From contig NZ_CP088251.1 of assembly GCF_021117405.1 (NCBI RefSeq), forward strand, positions 248,001 to 312,000: a stretch of 64,000 nucleotides of DNA, given 5' to 3'. The notes beneath the pieces are model-generated. The model searched no databases and was not told where the DNA came from. It saw only the letters and a list, made by a program, of their open reading frames with translations. Below, one piece after another: positions 18,401-25,601 of this stretch (position 1 is the stretch's first letter; each line of letters opens with the position of its first letter). Source of the stretch: Frateuria edaphi (GTDB lineage Bacteria > Pseudomonadota > Gammaproteobacteria > Xanthomonadales > Rhodanobacteraceae). Both the position numbers and the translations under genes were made by a program.

Positions 18401-18963
18401 TGGCGGCGCGGGTGCAGGCGACGCTCGATGCACCGCTTCTGCCCGGCCTGTCGCTGGGGGCGCTGCCGGTTTCGGCGCTGCGTGCGGAGATGGCGTTCCA
18501 CTACCTGCTCGACGCGGTCTCGCTGGACGCGCTGCGCGAGGCGTGCGCGCGGCATGGCGAACCGGCGCTGGTACCGCGCGCCCCGTTCGGCGCCCTGCGC
18601 GGGCTGATGACCGGCAAGATCGACCTGGTGTTCGAGCATGCCGGGCGCTTCCACGTGCTCGACTACAAGAGCAACTGGCTGGGCGAGCGGCTGGATGCTT
18701 ATGCACCCGAGCGCCTGCCGGCCGCGATGGACGCGCATTACTACCGCTTCCAGGCACTGCTCTACACGGTGGCGCTGGACCGCCTGCTGCGCCAGCGCCT
18801 GCCGACGTATCGGCGCGAGGCGCACCTGGGCGAAGCGATCTACCTGTTCGTGCGCGCGGTCGGCCTGGCCCCGGGCGCGGGCGTGTGGCGGCAGCGTTTC
18901 GACGATGCGCTGCTGGACGCCGTCGACGGCGTGCTGGCGGCACGCGTGGGAGAGCCGGCATGA
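15406..18963 (+). CDS. recB: Exodeoxyribonuclease V subunit beta (helicase-nuclease)
   Basis: 1185 residues from ATG 15406. RecB is a 3'-5' SF1 helicase fused to the only nuclease domain of RecBCD. Walker A is ASAGTGKT with the Lys at residue 35. Motif II is VDEFQDTD, motif III GDPKQAIYRFRGGD, motif IV LDRNFRSS, motif V MTLHASKGLEFP and motif VI YVALTRAE. The C-terminal nuclease shows FGNAMHAVFEH, Asp 1073 in GKIDLVF, and DYKSNWLG with Asp 1086 and Lys 1088. These match the E. coli active-site residues Asp 1067, Asp 1080 and Lys 1082. Everything needed for activity is present. It sits between recC (ATGA overlap) and recD (82-base gap carrying a palindromic repeat). Confidence 0.96.
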   Translation: MSAPLRVHDWRELPLAHAPRQGGRCLIEASAGTGKTWTIAVLYLRLLLEQSLSPRQIVVTTFTDAAAQELRERLRAKLRAAERLAQSPGAPADGADAAWLQARWADDPSRAAADALRLRLAQADLDLAPVGTLHGLCRRILTDFPFECGSAFRLGELVPGRALDDELIDDLWRRLGQSAGELAPGDLAWWRQGLDKLRRTLRAVMRPGVRVRVEAGGETAELMQPEQAQAIRDFIGDGTPFKRSNSALLTALRKLAEYLEAGDHSTPLPDLSDALGKPLDTQLKPAFVEAAQGSEVLAFARRAAAVLADPDLPARSAALAHYREDLLARRDAHLRERGQLTFDELIAQVHHALATRGGVLADRLFREWPVALVDEFQDTDQQQYAILDRIYRDDEGATRGRLVMIGDPKQAIYRFRGGDIHAYLSARQDVDAELRLDRNFRSSGALVEGFNELYALAGPALSQRAEDAIAYEPVSAGRPARVLRHRGEVVAHPLALHLCAELPVNKDARIAFALDACANHVAQLLADDWQIDDKPLRPGDIAVLLPTNDHVASLRERLRERHVPCVGAGRSSVFATALARELQVVLYAVDQPGDEGALRAALATRLLGVGLAELAALRDRPDDWARHEQRFALWHRQWREEGVLAVVQSLLHHAAPALLATPAGERALTDLRHLGELLQQAEDEHPGREQLLAWLAQQRGGEGAASDDAAEEQQLRIESDARRVRLMTLHASKGLEFPLVLLPLMWAQEGREEKLPLRYDPATGGRELVLGGPGHADACGEVAAEDQDERFRVFYVALTRAELACHVYVLNPERPTNGSVKRPPADPARSALDATVERLLAANVAAAAQHMAWLADDWPWPYPAIPAAVPAATHARQALAPPPPRPMQQLHSFSTLARVEAVGALEEQSASDEAAATEAPDLTDEAGADMLPAPAPGEPALLALAPWRGAEFGNAMHAVFEHREVGVPVIQQHALVARCLHEAGVRRGEEPAEVLVRRLAARVQATLDAPLLPGLSLGALPVSALRAEMAFHYLLDAVSLDALREACARHGEPALVPRAPFGALRGLMTGKIDLVFEHAGRFHVLDYKSNWLGERLDAYAPERLPAAMDAHYYRFQALLYTVALDRLLRQRLPTYRREAHLGEAIYLFVRAVGLAPGAGVWRQRFDDALLDAVDGVLAARVGEPA

Positions 18964-18997
18964 CGTGCGCTAGTCACCCAAACCGGCGGGACCTGCG

Positions 18998-19020
18998 CCC
19001 TCTCCCCGGAGGGGAGAGGG
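18998..19020. repeat. Short intergenic palindrome, CCCTCTCCCC family (copy 2)
   Basis: CCCTCTCCCC, three bases, GGGGAGAGGG. It shares its arms with the copy at 5177-5199 and fills most of the gap between recB and recD. It has no T-tract, and cotranscription of recD probably passes through it. Confidence 0.7.
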
Positions 19021-19045
19021 AGCTAGGCGCGAGGCGGAACCAGCC

Positions 19046-20872
19046 ATGACCCACTTCGATTTCCGCCTCCGCGGCGATGAACCCATCGAGGCGGCCTGGC
19101 GCCCGCTCGACCGCACGCTGTGGCGCTGGGTACGCGCGCACGGCGGCTCACCACGGCTGGCGGCGCTGGCGGCGTGGGCCTCGTTCGCCGACGGCGCCGG
19201 CGACACCGCGTTACCGCTGCTGGGCGGGGAAGCCGGTCGTCATGGACTGGAGCCGCCCGCGCGGGACGAGGTCGAGGCGCTGCGCGACGAAGCGCTGGTG
19301 GGCGACGGTGCCGGGGTCACTCCCTTCGTGCTGGACGGAGCCGGTCGCCTGTACCTGCGGCGCAACTATGCCGACGAACTGGCGGTCGCCGCGCTGATCC
19401 ACCAGCGCCTGCGCGACGGCCAGCCGGGCGTGGCCGATGACGACGCGCTGGACGTGCTGTTCCACGGCGAGCGTGGCGCCGCGGTGCAGCGCCAGCGCGA
19501 GGCCGTGCGCGGCGTCGCCGGGCGGCGCCTGTTCGTGTTGACTGGCGGACCGGGTACGGGCAAGACCACCACCGTGCTGCGCATGCTGCTGATGCTCCAG
19601 CGCCGGGCGGCGCAGCCGTTGCGCATGGCCGTCGCCGCGCCCACCGGCAAGGCCGCGCAGCGCCTGCTGCAGTCGCTGCGCGCGGGAAAGCAGGGACTGC
19701 TCGATCATCCACGCGCGCCGCTGCCGGGCGACTGGCAGCCGCTGCTGGAGCGCATTCCGGACACCGAGGCGCTGACCCTGCACCGCCTGCTCGGCTACAG
19801 CCCGCGCAGCCACCGCTTCGGCCGCGACCGCGAGCATCCGCTGGCGGCCGACGTAGTGGTGGTCGACGAGGCATCGATGGTCGATCTCGGCCTCCTGCGC
19901 GCCCTGCTCGACGCGGTGCGCCCGGACGCCACGCTGATCCTGGTCGGCGATGCCGACCAGCTCACGTCAGTCGCTGCCGGCTCAGTGCTGATGGATCTGG
20001 TCGCGGTGCTGGAAGCCGAGCGCTCCCCCGCGCTGGTGCGGCTGGAACACAGCTTCCGCGCGGAGCTGCCGCTGGTCTCGCTCAACCGTGCCGTGCGCGC
20101 CGGCGACACTGCGGCGCTGGAGGCCACTTTCGGCGATCAGGTGATACGGCAGCCGTTGGCCGGGGGATCGTCCCTGCGGCAGGCGATCGAGGCGTGGGCC
20201 GATGCGCTCGCGGCATTGCCGATCCATCCGGCGCTGCCGGTGGCGAACGGCGATGCGGTCGATCCCGCGCAGGTGACCACGGCGCTCGCGGCGCTGCGCG
20301 CGCTCGGCTCGCGTCAATTGCTGTGCGCGCTGCGCGAGGGGGAGTTCGGCGCGCTCGCTGCCAGCGCGCTGATCGAGCAGCGCCTCAAGCGCCGCTGGAA
20401 CATGGCGGCCGACCGCGTTTGGTATCCGGGGCGTGCCGTGCTGATCACCCGCAACGACTACGCCAGCCGGCTGTTCAATGGTGACGTGGGCCTGTGCCTG
20501 GCCGACGCCGAAGGGCGGCTGCGCGTGTGGTTCGAAAGCGCAGGCAGCGACGGCCTGGCCGGCGTGCGCAGCTTCAGCCCCGGTGCGTTGCCGGCACATG
20601 AGAGCGCGTTCGCGATCACCATCCACAAGTCGCAGGGCTCCGAATACGCCCGCGTGGCGGTGCTGCTGCCGCCGGATCCCGCCCATCGCATCCTGTCGCG
20701 CCAGCTGCTTTACACCGGCGTGTCGCGTGCGCGGCAGGTGGTGGAGCTGTGGGCGGGCGAGGCGACGCTGCGCGCGGCGCTGGCATTGCCGGTCCGCCGC
20801 GCCGGCGGCCTGGCCGACCGGCTCGCGAGCGTGCCGTCCGGCGGCGAGCCGCAACAGCTGGCCTTGCTGTAG
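19046..20872 (+). CDS. recD: Exodeoxyribonuclease V subunit alpha (5'-3' helicase)
   Basis: 608 residues, the usual RecD length. It starts at ATG 19046. The SF1B helicase motifs are intact: Walker A GGPGTGKTTT with the Lys at residue 173, VAAPTGKAAQRL (motif Ia), VVVDEASMVDL (motif II), LVGDADQLTSV (motif III), AITIHKSQGSEY (motif V) and LLYTGVSRAR (motif VI). It is the fast 5'-3' motor of RecBCD and controls the RecB nuclease. With recC and recB upstream, the window carries a full RecBCD enzyme. The order recC-recB-recD lacks the ptrA gene found between recC and recB in enterics. Confidence 0.96.
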   Translation: MTHFDFRLRGDEPIEAAWRPLDRTLWRWVRAHGGSPRLAALAAWASFADGAGDTALPLLGGEAGRHGLEPPARDEVEALRDEALVGDGAGVTPFVLDGAGRLYLRRNYADELAVAALIHQRLRDGQPGVADDDALDVLFHGERGAAVQRQREAVRGVAGRRLFVLTGGPGTGKTTTVLRMLLMLQRRAAQPLRMAVAAPTGKAAQRLLQSLRAGKQGLLDHPRAPLPGDWQPLLERIPDTEALTLHRLLGYSPRSHRFGRDREHPLAADVVVVDEASMVDLGLLRALLDAVRPDATLILVGDADQLTSVAAGSVLMDLVAVLEAERSPALVRLEHSFRAELPLVSLNRAVRAGDTAALEATFGDQVIRQPLAGGSSLRQAIEAWADALAALPIHPALPVANGDAVDPAQVTTALAALRALGSRQLLCALREGEFGALAASALIEQRLKRRWNMAADRVWYPGRAVLITRNDYASRLFNGDVGLCLADAEGRLRVWFESAGSDGLAGVRSFSPGALPAHESAFAITIHKSQGSEYARVAVLLPPDPAHRILSRQLLYTGVSRARQVVELWAGEATLRAALALPVRRAGGLADRLASVPSGGEPQQLALL

Positions 20873-20897
20873 CTCTGCGCGCGGGCGTGCCTGCGCG

Positions 20898-21944
20898 TCA
20901 GTGCGCCAGGAACGGCTGCGCGATCTTCAGCGCCGTCTGGTACGGCTCCGGCTCGTTGCGGTTGCTGAGCAGGATGACGGTGAGGTGCTGCTTCGGCCAG
21001 CGCACGATCACATTGCGGAAGCCGATGCTCTCGCCCGAGTGCCACAACGTGTCGCCGGTGATGCGCCAGCCGTAGCCGTAGTCCGCTTCGTAGGGCTCGC
21101 CGGTGACCTTGGCGTGCGGGCTGAAGGCGGCCTTGCGCGAGGCGTCGCTGAGCAGGCGGTCGTCGTAGAGCGCGGCGTCCCATTTGGCGAGGTCGTCGAT
21201 GTTCGAGTAGATGCCGCCGTCCCCGCGGGTGGCGGAGGTGAGGCTCTGGTCGGTGCGCAGCCAGCGCCCCTTGGTCCAGCTGTAGCCGTAGGCGCGGTTG
21301 GGTATGGCCTTGTCGTCGTGCACGTAGAGCAGCGTGTGGTCCATGTGCAGCGGCTGGAAGATGCGCTGCGCGAGGAAGTCCTGCAGGGTCTTGCCGGAGG
21401 CCTTTTCCACCACCAGTCCGAGCAGCACGTAACCGGAATTGCTGTAGCGATAGGCCGTGCCCGGCGCGAAGTAGCTGCGCGACGTGGCCGAAAGCAGCCG
21501 CAACACGTCCTGGTCGTTGAGCTGGGCGGTCTGATCGGGAGGCATGAGGTCCTCGTAGTCGATCAGGCCGCCGGTGTGGCTGAGCAACTGGCGCAAGGTG
21601 ACCTTGTCGGTGCTCGCCGGCAGCGAGGGCAGCCAGTGACGGATCGAATCATCGAGCTTGAGCTTGCCGTCCTCGGCCAGCAGCAGGATCGCCGCGGCGG
21701 TGAACTGCTTGCTCACCGAAGCGAGGCGGAAATCGGTGTGCGGCGTGACCTGCGCATGCTGTTCGAGATCGGCCAGGCCATAGCCCTTGCGCAGGAGTGG
21801 GTTGCCGTCCTTGAGCACGAGCAGGGCGGCGCCGGGGACGTCGCCCCGGTAGTCGTGCATCAGGCGGTCGGCGTTCTGCACGGCATCGGTCGCGTTGACC
21901 GAGCCGGCAAAGAAGATCGAAGCGAACAGCAGGGCGATGCGCAT
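20898..21944 (-). CDS. Secreted SxxK serine hydrolase (beta-lactamase/D,D-peptidase family)
   Basis: 348 residues with a signal peptide cleaved near SVNA-TD. The penicillin-binding/class C beta-lactamase fold is marked by SVSK (Ser 76, Lys 79), YSNSGY as the YxN motif, and HSGESIG in place of KTG. The HxG third motif is typical of EstB/D-aminopeptidase-like members and less so of true beta-lactamases, so resistance activity is not implied. The mature enzyme should act in the periplasm on D-amino-acid-containing peptides or esters. It is the most distal minus-strand gene of the putative wall-peptide locus, following a VanX-type dipeptidase. The substrate is not determinable from sequence. Confidence 0.88.
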   Translation of the reverse strand: MRIALLFASIFFAGSVNATDAVQNADRLMHDYRGDVPGAALLVLKDGNPLLRKGYGLADLEQHAQVTPHTDFRLASVSKQFTAAAILLLAEDGKLKLDDSIRHWLPSLPASTDKVTLRQLLSHTGGLIDYEDLMPPDQTAQLNDQDVLRLLSATSRSYFAPGTAYRYSNSGYVLLGLVVEKASGKTLQDFLAQRIFQPLHMDHTLLYVHDDKAIPNRAYGYSWTKGRWLRTDQSLTSATRGDGGIYSNIDDLAKWDAALYDDRLLSDASRKAAFSPHAKVTGEPYEADYGYGWRITGDTLWHSGESIGFRNVIVRWPKQHLTVILLSNRNEPEPYQTALKIAQPFLAH

Positions 21945-22016
21945 GCGTTTCTCCGTGCGTTGAACTTGACCACCCTCCCGAGGGCAGAGGGGTTCAGCCG
22001 CGTGCCGCGGGAAGAC

Positions 22017-22811
22017 CTACCTCACCGGCACGTCGTAGATCACGTGCGGTGTAGGCTCGCGGGCCCAGGTGTAGTGCCACCACTCCAGCGGGTAGTTCTT
22101 GAAGCCCTCGCGCTCCATCGCCGCGCGCAGGCGCAGCCGGTTGGCGTGCTGCGCGGGCGTGACGTCCGGGGCATCGGTGTGCGCGCGCACGTCGAAGAAG
22201 TCGAACGGCGTGCCCATGTCCAGTGCCTTGCAGCGGCTGCCGTGGTCGTCACACTGCTCCATCGTGAGGTCGGCCGTGCCGCCGCGACTGTGTCCCGACA
22301 CCGGCGCGATGTAGTCGCCCAGCAGCACGGACTTGTCCAGCCGCGGATAGTGCGCAGCCTTGGTGTGCTGGTCGGACAGGTCGTGCGCCCAGCGCACGAA
22401 GTGCGCCACGGCCCGCGCGGGGCGGTAGCAGTCCCACAGCTTCAGGCGCTGGTGCGTCGCGCGCAATGCATGCTCGACGCGTGCCAGCGCCTCGGCCACG
22501 GGGCGCTTGAGCAGGCACTTGGGCGCGAGATAGCCGTCCACCGGCGAGCCGACGAAGTTGTCATGGCCGGCGTACTTGATGTCCTGGGCGATGTCGGGCA
22601 CGAGGGTACGGATGTCGACCAGGTCGGCTGCGGCGGCGGTCGGGGCGGGGGAGAGCGTGACGGTGTCCTTGGCGGGCGCCGGCATCGACAGCACCCATGC
22701 GCATGCCAGTGCGATCCGACAGCAGGAGCGCACCCTGTGCGCGACCCGGCCATTCCGCTCTGCCCGGCCGCGCAGAGGGTGCGCTCCTGCAAGTGCGATG
22801 AGGCGTCTCAT
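22017..22811 (-). CDS. D-alanyl-D-alanine dipeptidase (VanX/DdpX family), signal region carrying an inserted palindrome
   Basis: A zinc-dependent D-Ala-D-Ala dipeptidase. SGHSRGGTADLT supplies the His and Asp ligands, and EWWHY supplies the catalytic Glu and third ligand His; WDCYRPARA is the substrate Arg region. The ATG at 22811 overlaps the stop of the upstream serine hydrolase (ATGA), giving 264 residues. However, an 84-bp palindromic insert splits the signal peptide: MRRLIAL is separated from ACAWVLSMPAPA by a charged stretch. Deleting the insert restores a textbook signal peptide. A GTG at 22733, inside the insert, would give a 238-residue protein with signal MRSCCRIALACAWVL, and may now be the working start. 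The neighbours are all D-peptide or wall-peptide enzymes, which suggests catabolic use and not glycopeptide resistance. Confidence 0.88.
   Translation of the reverse strand: MRRLIALAGAHPLRGRAERNGRVAHRVRSCCRIALACAWVLSMPAPAKDTVTLSPAPTAAAADLVDIRTLVPDIAQDIKYAGHDNFVGSPVDGYLAPKCLLKRPVAEALARVEHALRATHQRLKLWDCYRPARAVAHFVRWAHDLSDQHTKAAHYPRLDKSVLLGDYIAPVSGHSRGGTADLTMEQCDDHGSRCKALDMGTPFDFFDVRAHTDAPDVTPAQHANRLRLRAAMEREGFKNYPLEWWHYTWAREPTPHVIYDVPVR
22708..22799. repeat. REP/MITE-like palindromic element with 8-bp flanking direct repeat
   Basis: AGTGCGAT occurs at 22708-22715 and again at 22792-22799, exactly 84 bases apart. Between them are two 22-base inverted arms (22722-22743 and 22769-22790, each reading GCAGGAGCGCACCC inward, one mismatch) with a 25-base loop. 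The layout is that of a mobile palindrome with target duplication. The arms resemble the element at 45069-45136. Confidence 0.82.
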
Positions 22812-24391
22812 GGGCAATCTCCGATGCGCTCGAAGTGCAGATCCTCGTAGTCCGAGCTGAAGTCGCCCTCGGGATCGAGCTTGGCCATGGTGAGCGTGGG
22901 CGGCGAGCCGGCATGGGGGTCGAGCCAGGCATCCAGGTCCACGGCCGGGTCGTCCCAGTGCACCAGGTAGCGCGCGTCCAGGTGCTTGACCGTGCCGTGC
23001 ATGTGCGGCGACTTGCGCGAGGCCCATTCGACGCGATCCCCGCGCGGGCACAGCGTGATCTCGCCGAACCACGGGTCGCGGTAGCGGCCACTCCAGGCGA
23101 AGCCGGTCGGCGCCACGGCAGTGGCCGCGTCGGTGTCGGGCGGACGCGCGGCGGCGGGACGCTGTGCCGCGTCGTGGTCGAGCGCGTCGGCGTACCACGC
23201 CACGCCGTGGCCGCCGTCGGGCGCGGTGAAGTGCTTGGTCAGCACCTCGCCCAGCACGGTGCGTGCGTCCTCGGCCTCGCCATTGATCATGAATACGAAG
23301 CCGCTCCGGCGATCGGGCAACAGCGCCAGCATCGAATACATGCCGCCCAGCGTGCCGGTGTGCCAGACCACCCAGGTTCCGTCCACGTCGGCCATGCGCC
23401 AGCCGTAGCCGTAGGCCATCACGTGGCTGTGGTCCCAGGCGCGGCGCTGGTTGGACACCGGGATCAGCATGTGCGGCGACTGCAGCACCTCGCGCTGGGT
23501 GGAAGAAAGCCACTTCAACTGCGCAGGCGTGGGCGTCAGCCAGTTCCGTGCCCAGCTCAGCATGTCGGTGAGATCGCAGCGGATGCCGCCTGCCGGGTCG
23601 GAGGTGATCGCGGGAATAACCGCGCCGTCCTGGCGCATGGGCAGGTTCTGGCCGTCCTTGCGGTAGTGCGGCTGGGCCACGTTGCCGACCTGCTCGCGGT
23701 TCCACGTGCCGACCTGGCAGCGGGACAATCCCAGCGGCTGGAACACCTCGCGGTGCATCAGCTCCTCGTAGGGCGCGCCGCCGGCGGCCGCGGCGACTTC
23801 GCCGGCCACCACGTAGAGCAGGTTGTCGTACTGGTACTGCGAGCGGAAGCTGTAGCCGGGCTTGATGTAGCGCAGCCCGTGAATGATGTCCTGGCGCGTG
23901 AAGGCGTTCGGCTCGGGCCACAGCATCAGGTCGCCGCCGCCTTCGGGCAGGCCGCTGGAGTGGGTGAGCAGGTCGCCCACGCGCATGTGCTTCGTGACCC
24001 ACGGGTCGGACATGCGGAAGTCGGGCAGGTATTTCGTGACCGGGTCGTCCCAGGCGAGCTCGCCCTTGTCGACCAGCCGCCCGAGCAGCGCGGTGGTCAT
24101 CGCCTTGCTGTTGGAGGCGATCTTGAAGAGCGTCCGCGGGGTGATCCTTTCGCCGGAGCCGGCGACGGTTTCGCCGCGGGTGGCGATGTAGGTGACCTGG
24201 CCGTTTTCGATCACGCCCACCGCAATGCCCGGCAGATGGTAGCGGGCGACGACCGCATCGACGACCGGGTCGAAAGTCCTTCCAGCCGGAGGCTGGATGG
24301 GCGAGGCCTGCGCGCTGCCCGCCAGGCAGGCCGTGACGAGCAGGGCGAGAGCGAGGCTTTTCGGTGCGCCAGGGCGCTCAGTGCCGCGCAT
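22808..24391 (-). CDS. Secreted SxxK serine hydrolase, beta-lactamase superfamily with C-terminal extension
   Basis: 527 residues from ATG 24391. The start is chosen because it gives a clean signal peptide (SLALALLVTACLAGSAQA); longer frames overlap the dipeptidase gene by more than needed. The catalytic motifs are SNSK (Ser 93, Lys 96), a YDN motif in QYQYDNLLY, and WHTGTLGG. After about residue 390 there is a lipocalin-like C-terminal domain (GRYRDPWFGEITLCPRGDRVEW), as in DUF3471-bearing serine hydrolases and D-aminopeptidases. It overlaps the upstream dipeptidase by 14 bases and the downstream VanX-type gene by an ATGA junction, so the three are one translational unit. The likely substrate is a D-amino-acid peptide, by context. 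Confidence 0.88.
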   Translation of the reverse strand: MRGTERPGAPKSLALALLVTACLAGSAQASPIQPPAGRTFDPVVDAVVARYHLPGIAVGVIENGQVTYIATRGETVAGSGERITPRTLFKIASNSKAMTTALLGRLVDKGELAWDDPVTKYLPDFRMSDPWVTKHMRVGDLLTHSSGLPEGGGDLMLWPEPNAFTRQDIIHGLRYIKPGYSFRSQYQYDNLLYVVAGEVAAAAGGAPYEELMHREVFQPLGLSRCQVGTWNREQVGNVAQPHYRKDGQNLPMRQDGAVIPAITSDPAGGIRCDLTDMLSWARNWLTPTPAQLKWLSSTQREVLQSPHMLIPVSNQRRAWDHSHVMAYGYGWRMADVDGTWVVWHTGTLGGMYSMLALLPDRRSGFVFMINGEAEDARTVLGEVLTKHFTAPDGGHGVAWYADALDHDAAQRPAAARPPDTDAATAVAPTGFAWSGRYRDPWFGEITLCPRGDRVEWASRKSPHMHGTVKHLDARYLVHWDDPAVDLDAWLDPHAGSPPTLTMAKLDPEGDFSSDYEDLHFERIGDCP

Positions 24392-25586
24392 CGCGCTCCA
24401 CCTCGTGCCACACGCGCAGCAGGTTGCCGCCCCAGACCTTGGCGATGTCGGCGTCGCTGAATCCGGCACGGCGCAGCGCGGCGGCGACGTTGCGGGTCTC
24501 GCTGGCGTCCTTCCAGCCGGTGATGCCGCCGCCGCCGTCGAAATCCGAGGCGATGCCGACGTGATCGATGCCGGCCACATCCGCAATGTGGCGGATCTGC
24601 TTGGCGTAATCCTCGACCGTGGGGAGCGGGAATTCCTGCTGGATCTTCGCCATGCCCGCGGCCATCGCCGGCAGGTAATCGTGCTTGTCGCTGTCGTATT
24701 CCTTGTCGCCGGCCGCGTGCGCGACCTCGGCCTGCAATTTCTTCTCCGCCGCTTCGCGGCCCGGGTCGTTCTTGAGGAACTCCTTGTAGGCCACCGCCTG
24801 GATCACGCCGCCCTTGGCAGCGATCGCGCGCAGCAGGTCGTCGGGCAGGTTGCGCGGATGGTCAAGCACGGCGCGGGCGCCCGAATGGGAGGCGATGAGT
24901 GGCGCCCTGGATACGGCGAGCGCGTCACGCACGCAGGCGTCCGAGGCATGCGAGACATCGACCATCATGCCGAGCGCGTTGGCGCGCGCGACCACCTGGC
25001 GGCCGAAGTCGGTCATGCCATGGTCGCCCTTGCTGTTCATCGCCGGCTCGCCGTTGTCCTTGTCCGGCAGCGAGCTGGTGCACAGGTCGTTGTTGCCCAC
25101 ATGCACCAGCCCGACGTAGCGCGCGCCGCGGTCGTAGGCGGCATCCAGCCGGTGCAGGTCGTGGCCGAGCGAATAGGCGTTCTCGATGCCGATCATCGCC
25201 GAGAGCAGGCCGGACTTGCGGTTGGCCAGCGCCTGTTCGGGCGAGGTGGCCAGGCGGATGCGGTCCGGATACATCATCAGCATCCGGCCGATCGCTTCGT
25301 ACTTTTCCTCGGCCTGGTCGACCGCCCTGGCGTAGCCGGCCGCATCGAGCTTGTGCTGCGGCACCCAGATCACGAAGAAGGCGGCATCCAGCCCACCGCG
25401 CTGCATCTTTCCAAGGTCCACCAGCAGCGGCGTGGCCTTGCCGACGTCGAAGCGTGGCTCGCGCATGTAGGTGAAGGGGATATCGACGTGGGTGTCGATG
25501 GTGATCGGCGGGTCCTGCTGCGCCTGGGCGGGAAGCGCGGCGGCGAGCGGCAGGGCGAGCAGGGCAAGATGGGCGAGTCTACGCAT
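24378..25586 (-). CDS. Secreted membrane dipeptidase (peptidase M19, renal dipeptidase family)
   Basis: 402 residues with a signal peptide ending LPAQA-QQD. It is a binuclear zinc dipeptidase of the amidohydrolase fold. The first ligands are His 33 and Asp 35 in DTHVDIP, a bridging Glu is in IGIENAYSLG, and further His residues are in VDVSHASD and IASHSGAR. The C-terminal IDHVGIASDFDGGGG is a family hallmark. Bacterial members often prefer dipeptides with a C-terminal D-residue or L-Ala-Glu-type substrates. In this cluster the enzyme could cleave periplasmic dipeptides released from the wall. It shares 14 bases with the serine hydrolase and lies 16 bases before the decarboxylase gene's stop. 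Confidence 0.93.
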   Translation of the reverse strand: MRRLAHLALLALPLAAALPAQAQQDPPITIDTHVDIPFTYMREPRFDVGKATPLLVDLGKMQRGGLDAAFFVIWVPQHKLDAAGYARAVDQAEEKYEAIGRMLMMYPDRIRLATSPEQALANRKSGLLSAMIGIENAYSLGHDLHRLDAAYDRGARYVGLVHVGNNDLCTSSLPDKDNGEPAMNSKGDHGMTDFGRQVVARANALGMMVDVSHASDACVRDALAVSRAPLIASHSGARAVLDHPRNLPDDLLRAIAAKGGVIQAVAYKEFLKNDPGREAAEKKLQAEVAHAAGDKEYDSDKHDYLPAMAAGMAKIQQEFPLPTVEDYAKQIRHIADVAGIDHVGIASDFDGGGGITGWKDASETRNVAAALRRAGFSDADIAKVWGGNLLRVWHEVERDARH

Positions 25587-25601
25587 GTGCGGCGGATGTC
25601 C

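Noticed and set aside
22017-22811. Vancomycin-resistance interpretation of the VanX-type gene
   Set aside because: There is no vanH, vanA/B ligase or vanRS nearby; the protein has a signal peptide and wall-peptide neighbours, which favours a catabolic role.
20478-22850. 790-codon plus-strand frame across recD end, serine hydrolase and VanX gene
   Set aside because: It spans both a sense overlap and two antisense genes with strong active-site motifs; it is not a real gene.
20898-24391. Beta-lactam resistance genes
   Set aside because: Both SxxK proteins have HxG in place of KTG and resemble esterase/D-aminopeptidase-type hydrolases; no ampR-like regulator is present.
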